A stretch of DNA of 64,000 nt, taken from NCBI GenBank assembly GCA_047974765.1, contig JBKECP010000044.1, forward strand, positions 1-64,000, in the 5' to 3' direction. The position numbers were made by a program, and so were the translations under genes. Under the pieces are notes generated by a model that did not search any database, had not been told where the DNA came from, and saw only the letters and a program-made list of their open reading frames with translations. Positions 1 through 9,344 of the stretch are shown piece after piece. Every line of letters starts with the position of its first letter. Within the stretch, counting starts at the first letter, position 1. The stretch is from JBKECP01 sp047974765. GTDB lineage: Bacteria; Pseudomonadota; Gammaproteobacteria; Pseudomonadales; Halieaceae.

Positions 1-15
1 CGCAGGGCTGCCTGA

Positions 16-3000
16 TCAATGGACGCGACAACTTTGTTGACATACACCGCCATCCTGATCAGTCTCGCCCAGCAGACCCTGCTCGCTGTAGATGAAGTAG
101 GTGCTCTTTGTGTTGGTTGTGCCACCTTCAGTGACGTGTTTGGCAATTCGTCGGCCGAAGGGGTCGTACTGGTAGTTCGCCTGCAGGTCGGGGGTGCCTT
201 GTCCGGCGGCGGTGCGGCGGTAGCTGGTCAGTCTGTCGGCGGCGTTGTAGCCGTAGTCTCTGGTCGTGTGGCTGTTGCTTTCCTTCAGGGTGTGGCCCTG
301 CGGGCTGTAGTTGATTTGTGTATCAATAGCCGGGCTTTGGTTGAAGGGCGCGGGACTGAAGGGAACGGTCTGCGGATACTGCGTGAGCTGGTTGTCGGCG
401 TTGTAGTGCCATATTCCGCTCTGGTGGGCGCTGCTGGTGCGGTTGCCCACAGCGTCGTAAGTGTACCGCTCCACCGGCAGGCCGAGGGCCTGCAGGGCCG
501 CCTCCGGGGTGGCCTGGGTCAGCCGGTTGAGGCGGTCGTAGCCGTAATCTGTCTGGCCCAGTTCGCTGCCGAGCTGCGTGATGTTGCCGGCACTGCTGTA
601 CTGGTACTGCCGCTGGCTCAGGCTCTGGCCGCTGCTGTTGCTGACCTCGAGGCCCAGCAGCCGTTGCAGGCCATCGTAGGTGAGTGTAGTGGTGGTGCCG
701 GGGGTGCTGATCTGGCCGGGCCTCAGCCACTGGTACTGGCTATAACTGATCCGGCTCTGGTCCGGCAGGGTGATCTGGCTCAGCAGGCCGTGGCTGTAGT
801 GGTAGGTCTGCTGGCTGCCATCGGGCCAGGTGTGGCTGTGCAGCTGGTCGTCGGCGTTGTAACGGTGGCCGGTTTCAAAGCTGAACTGGCCGCCGCCCGC
901 GGTGGCGTAGGTGGTGGCGCTGGTGGCGGTTCTGCCCTGCTCATCCAGTGTGTAGGTGGCACGGCTGATCAGATTGCCCTGCCCGTCCTGCTGTTCGTAG
1001 GCAATCAGCTGGCCGTCGGCATTATAGCGGTAGCTGATCTGCTGGTCGGTGTGGCCATTGGACTGTGTGTGCTCTTCGGCTGTCAGGCGGCCGGCGGCGT
1101 CGTAGCTGTAGCTGAGGCTGTTGCCGCCGGCACCGGTTTTGCTGACCAGCTGACCGGCGGCATCGTAGTGGTAGTGAATGGCACCGCCCATGGGCCGGGT
1201 TTCCTTAATCAGGCGGCCAGCCCGGTCGTAGCTGAAGCGGTGCAGGTTGCCGCTGGCATCGCTGAGGGCCAGCAGGTTGTCGTGGGCGTCCCACTGCTGG
1301 TGACTGCTGTTGCCCAGACTGTCGGTGGTTTTGATCAAACGACCGAGCGCATCGTACTGGTACAGGGTGCTGTTGCCAGCGGCGTCGGTGGTGGCCAGAC
1401 GCTGGCCGAGGGCATCGAAGGCCTGGCTCTGCGTCAGAATGGTCGGAGTGCTGGCGCCCGCCGTACTGAACTGACGACTAAGACGGGTGGGCCGACCCCT
1501 CTGATCATAGCCATAGTGTTCACTGTAGGTGGGGTAGTTGATGCCCGTCAGCAACCCGGCCAGTGGATCACCCGAACCACCATAGGTGTAGCGGATTGTA
1601 TTGTCAGCCGGGTCGGTGAGGGTGCTCAGGCGGCCCTGGTTGTCATAGCTGATCTGCGTAACCAGACCTCCAGGACTAATCAGACGGGTGGGACGGCCTG
1701 TGCTGTCGTAACTCAGGCGCAGCCCTTCACCCGCACCCTGGCCGGGGGCACGCCTCTCCAACAGACGACCTGCCGCATCGTAGGCCACTGCCTGGGTGCG
1801 CCCGGCGGCGCTGCTCACGCTGAGGCGCCGACTGCGTTCATCCCAGGCCTGTTGGGTGACCCCATCCAGCGCATCGCGGCTTTGGATGCGGTTGCCCGCC
1901 GCATCATAGCTGTGGGTGATGGTCTGACCCAGCGCGTTGCTCTGACTGAGCGGCAGACCCTGAACATTATAGGTAGCACTGACACTCTGGCCTTCACCGT
2001 TGGTATAGCCGGTGAGATTGCCGTGCCGGTCGTAAGTAAAGTGCACAGTAATGGCATCACTGCCCTGCCCCTCACCCGCGCCCCGGGTGCGACTGAGCAT
2101 CTGCCCGTATGGATCGTAGGTATAACGGGTCGTCCGCTGCGCCGGTAGACCCTCGGCCTCAATGTAACGGCTGAGGTTGCCCTGTGCATCGTAGTGCCAG
2201 GCATAACTGACACCCAACGCGTTGGTGAACCGGCTTTTACGCGTGTAGACACGGTCATAGGTGGTACTCTCCACGCTGCCATCAGGATGTATCGTCTTGA
2301 CTGGACGCCGGGCACGGGCACTGTCGTACTGAATAAGGGTCACCAACCCCCGGCCATCCGTTACCTGCTTCCGGGTCGGACTGTCCCAGCTGACAAGATA
2401 GCGGGTAACGCCGTCCAGCGTGTCTTGCAGCAGCCGACCCTGGCGATCATATCGCAGCTGCTGACTTACTCCGTCAGGCAGCTGCCGACTGATCAGGTAC
2501 TCCCGTTTGACACGGTGATAGTCAACCCGGTAATGGGTGGTCGCACCGCTTTCATCCGTCAAACTGGCCACTCGGGTCGAGGCGGGCAGGCGTACGCGGG
2601 TGGAACCGGTACTGCCTGTGGGCACACCACTGCTGCGTTCAGGCTGGGTCAGATAGGTGAGGCTGATCTGCCCGCCTGCAGGGTCAGTGCGACCTTCAAT
2701 GTAACCCGCTGTATTGTATTGATACCGCCAGCTACCACCGCGAACATCGGTGACTTCGCTGAGCAGGGCAAGACCAATGGAACCATTGGATCCCTTATGA
2801 CTACCGACACCCCCGGCAGGCAACTGCCACTGATAGCTGACACTGCGACCGCTGTTATCACTGATGCGGACGGGCTGGCCGGTAGCGTTGTAAGTAATAC
2901 CGAGCACGCGGGTGCCGTGGTGGTCGACCACACCTGTCATACGTTCATCCGCATCATACTCAAAGCTGACCCGCACACCCGCCGCATTGGCATAACTCAG

Positions 3001-3780
3001 AATACGGCCAGCGAGATCGTAGTTGATACTATTGCCCAGGCGGTCGTACCACTGCCAGCCACCAACCTTGGCCGGTTCATCCGGGTCTGCGGTGGCCTGG
3101 ATAGCGTTATCCTCATCAAAGCGGTAGGTCTCACCGGGCCGGATAACACCAGTGCCAATATCAATAGTCGGCGGTGCCGTATTGCCTCGGGTGCCTGCTG
3201 TGCCGCTTGTCGGGCGGGCTGCTGTGGCCGTAGCAGCGCTGGCAGTGGTGCTGTGGGCCTCATCATCGGCCCCGCCGTCGACAACACTATCCCCTCCAAT
3301 GCCGCTACCACCGAGGATCCGGGTGTAGAGCGTATCGGCCCGGCTAATGGCCAGCACACCGCCCAGGGGATCGGGATGAAAAACCAGATGAGACCAGCGT
3401 GCATTCAGGTACCACTTGCCACGGGTCCAGTCGCGGTTGATGCGCACATGGCCACCGAGCACCTTGACCGACAAATCTTCTGTGCTCTCCCGGTAATCCT
3501 GATTGGGCAGGCTCACCTGGCGAGTGCTCGTCTGCGCCTGGGCGGATACCGTGGGCAACAGACCCAGAACTCCCATCCCGCAAACCAACGTCAGCGGCAT
3601 CAGCACCTTGCCCAGACGATGGAGGATGGGGGATAGCCGAAAACATGGTGTCTGGCGTGCTTGAGTATGAGCACATAACGACATAGAACAAAACTCCGTA
3701 ATAACAGGCACTGGCCGTACCGGCTGCTGCGCAGCCTGTTGCTGTTTATTCAAATGAGGGGGGCAAGACAACGGTAGCAT
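16..3780 (-). CDS. RHS/YD-repeat protein, C-terminally truncated
   Basis: This is a 1254-residue secreted RHS-family protein. After a hydrophobic signal segment (about residues 60-82, ending AQA) and a short linker, almost the whole protein is tandem YD repeats of the G-R-L-x(n)-Y-D-x-x-G type. Such repeats build the hollow beta shell of RHS proteins. The usual closing part of the shell (DPxGxxDGxNxY-type core) and a variable toxin tip are absent: after GETDQDGG the frame reads CQQSCRVH and stops. A GGAGG-type site ten bases before the ATG at 3780 supports this start. A second ATG at 3684, also with GGAG, would give a more usual signal peptide. It is the last visible gene of the surface operon, three bases after the preceding gene. 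The RHS identity is certain. Truncation or frameshift at the end is inferred. Confidence 0.88.
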   Translation of the reverse strand: MLPLSCPPHLNKQQQAAQQPVRPVPVITEFCSMSLCAHTQARQTPCFRLSPILHRLGKVLMPLTLVCGMGVLGLLPTVSAQAQTSTRQVSLPNQDYRESTEDLSVKVLGGHVRINRDWTRGKWYLNARWSHLVFHPDPLGGVLAISRADTLYTRILGGSGIGGDSVVDGGADDEAHSTTASAATATAARPTSGTAGTRGNTAPPTIDIGTGVIRPGETYRFDEDNAIQATADPDEPAKVGGWQWYDRLGNSINYDLAGRILSYANAAGVRVSFEYDADERMTGVVDHHGTRVLGITYNATGQPVRISDNSGRSVSYQWQLPAGGVGSHKGSNGSIGLALLSEVTDVRGGSWRYQYNTAGYIEGRTDPAGGQISLTYLTQPERSSGVPTGSTGSTRVRLPASTRVASLTDESGATTHYRVDYHRVKREYLISRQLPDGVSQQLRYDRQGRLLQDTLDGVTRYLVSWDSPTRKQVTDGRGLVTLIQYDSARARRPVKTIHPDGSVESTTYDRVYTRKSRFTNALGVSYAWHYDAQGNLSRYIEAEGLPAQRTTRYTYDPYGQMLSRTRGAGEGQGSDAITVHFTYDRHGNLTGYTNGEGQSVSATYNVQGLPLSQSNALGQTITHSYDAAGNRIQSRDALDGVTQQAWDERSRRLSVSSAAGRTQAVAYDAAGRLLERRAPGQGAGEGLRLSYDSTGRPTRLISPGGLVTQISYDNQGRLSTLTDPADNTIRYTYGGSGDPLAGLLTGINYPTYSEHYGYDQRGRPTRLSRQFSTAGASTPTILTQSQAFDALGQRLATTDAAGNSTLYQYDALGRLIKTTDSLGNSSHQQWDAHDNLLALSDASGNLHRFSYDRAGRLIKETRPMGGAIHYHYDAAGQLVSKTGAGGNSLSYSYDAAGRLTAEEHTQSNGHTDQQISYRYNADGQLIAYEQQDGQGNLISRATYTLDEQGRTATSATTYATAGGGQFSFETGHRYNADDQLHSHTWPDGSQQTYHYSHGLLSQITLPDQSRISYSQYQWLRPGQISTPGTTTTLTYDGLQRLLGLEVSNSSGQSLSQRQYQYSSAGNITQLGSELGQTDYGYDRLNRLTQATPEAALQALGLPVERYTYDAVGNRTSSAHQSGIWHYNADNQLTQYPQTVPFSPAPFNQSPAIDTQINYSPQGHTLKESNSHTTRDYGYNAADRLTSYRRTAAGQGTPDLQANYQYDPFGRRIAKHVTEGGTTNTKSTYFIYSEQGLLGETDQDGGVCQQSCRVH

Positions 3781-3783
3781 GAC

Positions 3784-6700
3784 TTAAAAGCCTCCTGTCA
3801 GGGGACCGTCACCTGCGCCGCTGCCCGAACCACTGCCCAGGCCCATACCACCACCTGCACCCAAGCCGCCGCCACCCGTACCCAGGCCGCAACCATCGGT
3901 GCAGGTAGGTACACAGGTGGGTACCAGCGGCATGGGTGTACTTCCCCCCCAGCCGCCACCCCAACCACCGCCCAGCCCGCCGCCATCCCTGCCGCCTGAG
4001 CCGGGTATCAGCCCACTGGAACCTGACGACTCGCAGCTGCTGCCTGTTACCCGACTGATGCTTGCACAGGTCGACCCACTGCGTACATCACCACTGGCAC
4101 ACTCATAGTTGTAAGTGGTGCAGGCCTGTGTCTGATAGCTTGAACAACTACTGGCACGGGCAGCCGCTTTCACTGTGTCAATGGGCGTGATCCTGCTGAT
4201 GCTGCTGCCATCACCCGAGCGTAAAAAATGACGGATGGCATCCTGCATCTGCCCACTGGGCTGGTAACCGGCCCCCAGCTGCTCCAGCAAGGAGATCGGC
4301 TGGGTATTGACTGTCACACCCTGAGCGAGCATTTGCAGACTGGTAATGCGATAGGGGATAACCACCCGGCTCTTGGCAGCCAGTTGAGTGGGCAACTCGC
4401 CAAAGAATTCATAACGCAGGTAGGCATCACTATCAGGCAGAGCAAACTGCAGATCATCCGCTCTGACCAAACCGTAGTTACTCAGCGTCAGCTCACCGGT
4501 AATTTCCTCACCGGGCTGCATGGCAGGCAGATTGATACTCATCGGCTCAAGCAATACCACAGGCGCGGGAACCTGTGTCTGATAGGTGGCCTCAAGCACA
4601 ATATCGTACTCATCCTGAATCGTGGTTTCAGTCACGCTGAATTCAATGCTGACTACCTGATAGTCCATGAAAACTCGCTCACTGGCCGTAAGCCCGGCGT
4701 GTACCGTGATGCGGCCACTGGTATCTGAGTGATTACGGGCACTGGCGCGCCAGCGATAGTTGCCAGGAGCTATATCGTTAAATTCAGCCATACCCGCCTG
4801 ATCACTGGTTGCCGTATGGATGTTACCCGTGAGCGCTTCGTTTTGCAGGATAATGCGCGCACCCGCCAGCCCATCAATGGGCTGACCCTGCTCATTCAGA
4901 GTATTGGTGTAAATGTCCACCAGTTTGAATTGCACACTGCCCTGCCCGTCCTGGGCAACTGCCACTGTCACCGGCACACTGCCACCCGGATCATTACTGG
5001 CAGCAATATTCAGACGCAGTTGATAGTAACCATCGGCCACATCGGCACCGGGACTGGCATTCACCTGTACCATCGTGGACTGGCCAATATCCAGCGTACC
5101 GATACTGGCACCGGAAGCCAGACTAATCCAGGCAGGCGGAGCAGCACCATCGCGGGTGAGCAATTCAACCGCCACCTGCCGTGCAGGGCTATAACCCTTG
5201 TTGGTGATGGTGAGCACACCGCTGGCACTTTGGGTTTGCTGTACACCTATTTCCAATGGGTTGGGGCTGGGACTAAGCCCGGGGCGGGCTTCGTGTAACT
5301 GGTAGTCCAGACGCAACTCGGCTCTGGGGGTAGCACCACTTTCATTGGCAAAGAGCTTGAAAATCAAGGTTCCTGTAGGCGCTGCCGATGCACTGCCAGT
5401 GAGTTTGATGGAGAGGGGCACCGCAGTACCCGCAGCAATATCAACCGGATCAGCAATAGCCAGTGTAATACCGGCAGGCAAACTGCCCGAAGGCTGATCG
5501 GCGGGCAGAGCCTGCCAGTGCACACCGGTGGCACCGGTGCCAATACTGGCCCTGACCTTGAGTACAGCTGCACTGACAAAGCCACGGATGGCATTGAGCC
5601 TGTACTGACCATAGTTGACACTCAGCCGATTGATAGTAAAGCTGCCCTGGGCTGGCCGGGTGGCGTAGGCAGTATCTTCAGGGTGAACGATGTGCACCTC
5701 GTAGGTACCGGCATCGTTGGCCTGGGGACTAAATTGATAACTGAAGCGGCCCTGATCATCACTGACCAGATTAAAACGTCGCTCAAAACCCTGCACACGC
5801 AAGATCATGCGCAGAGCTGCCATGGGCATCCGCTCGCCGCTGGTATTGACAACATTACCGCTGATCTGAATAGGTGTGTGACCAAAAGACAGCGTCGGCG
5901 TAATGCTGACGGCTTGCACCGCATAGGGCGGCTCTGGCGGAGGCGGTTCTGGAATAATGGCCTGCACCGTTACCGTGCGGGTAGCATCAGCCATCTTGCC
6001 AAGGGTATTAGTAGCCACGGCACGCAGGGTATAGTCGCCATCGGCAACACCGCCCAGTGCCCAGACAGTACGCCAGGGTGCAGCCGTGCGTGTATCAACA
6101 AGTTGATCATCCACATATAGCTCAACCTGGGCGATACCGTTGCTGTCAATAGCACTGACTTCCAGCGTTGTATCAGTACTGAGTACAGCATTTTCCACCG
6201 GACTGACAAAAACCACCGAGGGCACACTGGGGGTGTAAGTCACGCTGAAAGGGCTGCTCAGAGGACCATCGCCACGACTGTTGCTGGCGCGAGCCGTGAT
6301 CTGATGTGTACCTTCACTCAAGGTAAGATTGGTACTAAAGTCAGTATTGTCGCCGCTGAGACTGATCGTATCACCAACTGGCTGGCCATCGACAAAAATC
6401 TGAACACGGGTATGGCGGCTGGCTTTACCGGATACCAGCACTTGCGGATGGCTGACATTGGCGCCATCCGCCGGGGCATTGATCACGGGTGCTGGCGGAG
6501 AACTCAGATTGAGAGCAAAGGGCATATTGAGTACAGTTTGCCCGCTATCGCCACCAACAACGACAACCGACAGCGTATGACTGCCGTTGGGCAGCTGTTC
6601 AAAATCAAGCCATTGACTGGTGCTAACAGGGCTGTCGTTATCGTAGCTCTGGTCAAAAATACTACGGCCATTAACACGGCTCTGAATACGGGCAATACCC

Positions 6701-8343
6701 GCCGGGCTTTCGGCCGTAACCGCCAGCCTACCAGGCTCAGTAATGGTGGCGCCAGCCAGTAAAGGCTGACCAGCAAACTCCAGGTTGACGGCGGGCCGAT
6801 AAGGCTCACGAGTGACACGAATCATATTGCTGCGCCGCTCGGCATAAACCGTCTGGGTGATGTAAATTTCATTCAGACCGGGCCGCAAATCATCAACAAC
6901 GGCGTTAAATGCCCCCACTGCACCGGCTGCCCAGTTCGCTTCTCCAGCGTAGACACCATTAAGATAAACCTGAACAGACGCACCGGGCCAAGCCAGGCCA
7001 TCAATTGGCACCGCTGTTGTTGCAGCCATAACGGTATGTTCATCAGTCGGCGCTGTCAGTTTTGGTGTGCCGGCCACTTTAAATCGTAACGGCGAGGTCG
7101 TGACCTGATTGCCTGCTTTATCGCTAACCAGTACCCTTGCATAAACCCGGTTAATATCAAAGCGAGGCATCTGAAACGTGTAGGTGTAACTGCCCGTTTG
7201 TGAGACTTCACTGGTGCCAAGTATTGATGTAAAAGAAGCATCGGCGGCAATTTGCAGCGTGGCTGAATGCAGCCCCACATTATCATTGGCCTGCCAGTTA
7301 AAGCTGACCTGATCCGGCACATGTGGTATCGCTGAAATTACCTCTGCCGTGGGCGGCACCGTATCATAGCCAAATTCCCACTCGGATGACCAAGGGCCAA
7401 AAAAATCTCCGTCTACACCAGTACCAACACCTCTGACTCGTGCCCGATAAGGCTTACCTTCCTGCACAAACTGACTAAGATCAATAAAGAGATATTCATA
7501 CGTATTCACAGCCTCGGTATAGGCAACCTCTCCGGCTTCATCAAGAATCTGGAACTGGTAGTGCTGATACATGGGACTGAAAGTCCAGGAAACCCAGGCA
7601 TTTGGTCCAGGTCTGCTACGGCTCCAACCATGCAGCCCTCTTCCTTGAGAAAATTCGATACGACCATCTAACAGGCTGACATAATAAGATTTTAAATACC
7701 CATTCCCATCCCAATTCCAATCCTCGCCTTGCGGTAGATATGCAGTTTTACCCATCTCCTCAAAGAGCCAACATTCGAGTATATTGGCTATATTGCTTCC
7801 ACGGGCTCCAAAGACAGCATCTATATCAGTATTCTCAACAATAATCCGAATGAGCCCACTTCCTTCATAGAGAACAACCTGAAATGCCGGTGCCCCCCTC
7901 CCGTTAGCCTGCAATAAAGATTCCCATTGGACAATACGGCGCCGATAGGGTGCCCGCCCGTAAACAGCACTGACCACGGGTTGGTAATCTGCCGGTTTGA
8001 CATTCGGCGTACGCCAATCACCCCACCCTGCGTAGATGGTATCAGTCAGTGTCAGAATATCAGTGGCAGTTTCAGCATAGTCACACCCATCTACCGCCAT
8101 CAGGGACGGATCACCAAACTGGAGAAGGCCATTTGTGGTCACCACAAAGTCGGTTTTGGGCTGCCCATAGAAGGTGAATGGAAAGCCAATTTCAATGCGG
8201 GCAGAAGCCTCGTTATCGTTCCTGATACCCAAATCGGTGGGCACAGGCAATCCGGCCTGCACCTGAACCATCGCCACAAACATCAGCATCATCAGCAACA
8301 AAAGCCGGATCAAGGTTTGCATATATTTCGTTGGGGTTTTCAT
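3784..8343 (-). CDS. Large secreted Ig-like/CARDB repeat protein with Gly/Cys-rich tail
   Basis: A 1519-residue secreted protein. The ATG at 8343 begins MKTPTKYMQ and is followed by a clear signal peptide ending VQVQAG. The open frame continues further upstream, but into the preceding gene. The first 250 residues resemble nidogen-like or anchor domains (FPFTFYG and VVTTNGLLQFG motifs). Then come fibronectin/bacterial Ig-like repeats (about 300-830), a CARDB/NEW3-like region with ITNKGYSPA (about 1030-1130) and a carboxypeptidase-regulatory-like fold (about 1150-1230). The last 150 residues are cysteine-rich, then almost pure Gly/Ser. It lies 23 bases after the rhodanese-like gene and abuts the RHS gene. 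It is probably a surface or matrix protein delivered or displayed with the RHS protein. I recognise the domain types but not a named family. Confidence 0.82.
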   Translation of the reverse strand: MKTPTKYMQTLIRLLLLMMLMFVAMVQVQAGLPVPTDLGIRNDNEASARIEIGFPFTFYGQPKTDFVVTTNGLLQFGDPSLMAVDGCDYAETATDILTLTDTIYAGWGDWRTPNVKPADYQPVVSAVYGRAPYRRRIVQWESLLQANGRGAPAFQVVLYEGSGLIRIIVENTDIDAVFGARGSNIANILECWLFEEMGKTAYLPQGEDWNWDGNGYLKSYYVSLLDGRIEFSQGRGLHGWSRSRPGPNAWVSWTFSPMYQHYQFQILDEAGEVAYTEAVNTYEYLFIDLSQFVQEGKPYRARVRGVGTGVDGDFFGPWSSEWEFGYDTVPPTAEVISAIPHVPDQVSFNWQANDNVGLHSATLQIAADASFTSILGTSEVSQTGSYTYTFQMPRFDINRVYARVLVSDKAGNQVTTSPLRFKVAGTPKLTAPTDEHTVMAATTAVPIDGLAWPGASVQVYLNGVYAGEANWAAGAVGAFNAVVDDLRPGLNEIYITQTVYAERRSNMIRVTREPYRPAVNLEFAGQPLLAGATITEPGRLAVTAESPAGIARIQSRVNGRSIFDQSYDNDSPVSTSQWLDFEQLPNGSHTLSVVVVGGDSGQTVLNMPFALNLSSPPAPVINAPADGANVSHPQVLVSGKASRHTRVQIFVDGQPVGDTISLSGDNTDFSTNLTLSEGTHQITARASNSRGDGPLSSPFSVTYTPSVPSVVFVSPVENAVLSTDTTLEVSAIDSNGIAQVELYVDDQLVDTRTAAPWRTVWALGGVADGDYTLRAVATNTLGKMADATRTVTVQAIIPEPPPPEPPYAVQAVSITPTLSFGHTPIQISGNVVNTSGERMPMAALRMILRVQGFERRFNLVSDDQGRFSYQFSPQANDAGTYEVHIVHPEDTAYATRPAQGSFTINRLSVNYGQYRLNAIRGFVSAAVLKVRASIGTGATGVHWQALPADQPSGSLPAGITLAIADPVDIAAGTAVPLSIKLTGSASAAPTGTLIFKLFANESGATPRAELRLDYQLHEARPGLSPSPNPLEIGVQQTQSASGVLTITNKGYSPARQVAVELLTRDGAAPPAWISLASGASIGTLDIGQSTMVQVNASPGADVADGYYQLRLNIAASNDPGGSVPVTVAVAQDGQGSVQFKLVDIYTNTLNEQGQPIDGLAGARIILQNEALTGNIHTATSDQAGMAEFNDIAPGNYRWRASARNHSDTSGRITVHAGLTASERVFMDYQVVSIEFSVTETTIQDEYDIVLEATYQTQVPAPVVLLEPMSINLPAMQPGEEITGELTLSNYGLVRADDLQFALPDSDAYLRYEFFGELPTQLAAKSRVVIPYRITSLQMLAQGVTVNTQPISLLEQLGAGYQPSGQMQDAIRHFLRSGDGSSISRITPIDTVKAAARASSCSSYQTQACTTYNYECASGDVRSGSTCASISRVTGSSCESSGSSGLIPGSGGRDGGGLGGGWGGGWGGSTPMPLVPTCVPTCTDGCGLGTGGGGLGAGGGMGLGSGSGSGAGDGPLTGGF

Positions 8344-8366
8344 GGACAGGCTCACTCGAATGTTTG

Positions 8367-9344
8367 CTACAGGCCGCAAAATGTTGGCAGGGACTGACCC
8401 GCATGGGTCGCCAGAGTTTGTTGTTGCCGAAGATAAGCACCATAGGCTGGCCAGGCACCGGCAAGCCAGATAGGTATAGAGGCTATGGCCGGTGTTGTGG
8501 AAGACGATACTGTTGAGCGTGGCATAGGCTGCTGCGCCTCTCTCCATAATCTGCGCAGTTGTGCCTGCTGTGCAGATGTGGCAGCAATGACCAGCCAGCG
8601 CTGGTGTATTGTCTCATCGCGGGCCTGATGAGTGTGTGTCGCATGGATCTGTGTCGCCAGGTCAGCCACCACCTGTTTTAAATCCTGCGCACTGGCTATA
8701 AATGATGCGGGCAGCGGCAAGTGCTGCAAGGCATCACTGTCCAGACCAATGGCGGCAATACGCCATTGATCACCCGCCACCCCCCGCCAAAGAGCTTGCG
8801 GGCTGATTTCATCAGGTGCCAGCAATGAACCGCCGACCAGCACAGGCTGACCCGCCAGATACCAGGCGCGGGTGCCATCGAGCAATACATGCACACTCTT
8901 GAACTGGCCACTTTGGCGCAGCCTCACGCAGCGTGCAGACAAAGGTTTGAGATCAACGCCACTTCCCACCAGCACCAGCGCCTGCCCCTTTAAAAAGGCT
9001 TTATCCGCTATATCTGCCAGACTTACCGCTGCCACTCCCGGCAAGCCCAGACGGTAAATTGCTCCGGCATCACGCACATCCACCCACTGCCCCTGAGGGT
9101 CCTGCGCAAGTGCACGGGATTGGCTCCAGCTCGCCCAGCAAGCACGCTCATCTATACTGTATCGGGCGGGCACTTTGGCAAATGCCACTGGATTGAGTGG
9201 CTGATCGGGGGGCGGTTCACAGGTGTGCGTCTGTTCTTGCAATGGCTCATATTCAGACGACTGCGCCCAAGCTGGCCACAGAGCCAACGCCGACGCAAGA
9301 GCCCACACTATAAGCACGGACAAACACACTTTTTCAGCATTCAT
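8367..9344 (-). CDS. Secreted rhodanese-fold protein lacking the catalytic cysteine
   Basis: A 325-residue protein with a classical signal peptide ending AWA before Gln28. Residues 85-170 form a rhodanese fold: WVDVRDAGAIY at its start and LLDGTRAWYLAGQP at its end match the VDVR and GG-AW-AG-P landmarks. The active-site loop reads VLVGSGVDLKP, with glycine where sulfurtransferases have cysteine, so it should be catalytically dead. The C-terminal half has weak similarity to a second degenerate copy. The ATG at 9344 overlaps the stop of the preceding gene (ATGA), which fixes this start over the longer open frame. A periplasmic or extracellular binding or assembly role in the RHS cassette is inference. 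Confidence 0.75.
   Translation of the reverse strand: MNAEKVCLSVLIVWALASALALWPAWAQSSEYEPLQEQTHTCEPPPDQPLNPVAFAKVPARYSIDERACWASWSQSRALAQDPQGQWVDVRDAGAIYRLGLPGVAAVSLADIADKAFLKGQALVLVGSGVDLKPLSARCVRLRQSGQFKSVHVLLDGTRAWYLAGQPVLVGGSLLAPDEISPQALWRGVAGDQWRIAAIGLDSDALQHLPLPASFIASAQDLKQVVADLATQIHATHTHQARDETIHQRWLVIAATSAQQAQLRRLWREAQQPMPRSTVSSSTTPAIASIPIWLAGAWPAYGAYLRQQQTLATHAGQSLPTFCGL

Noticed and set aside
19..3636. Long plus-strand open frames opposite the RHS gene
   Set aside because: They are low-complexity Val/Gly/Ala translations of the antisense of YD repeats, with no domain, signal or ribosome site. The minus strand holds an obvious RHS protein.
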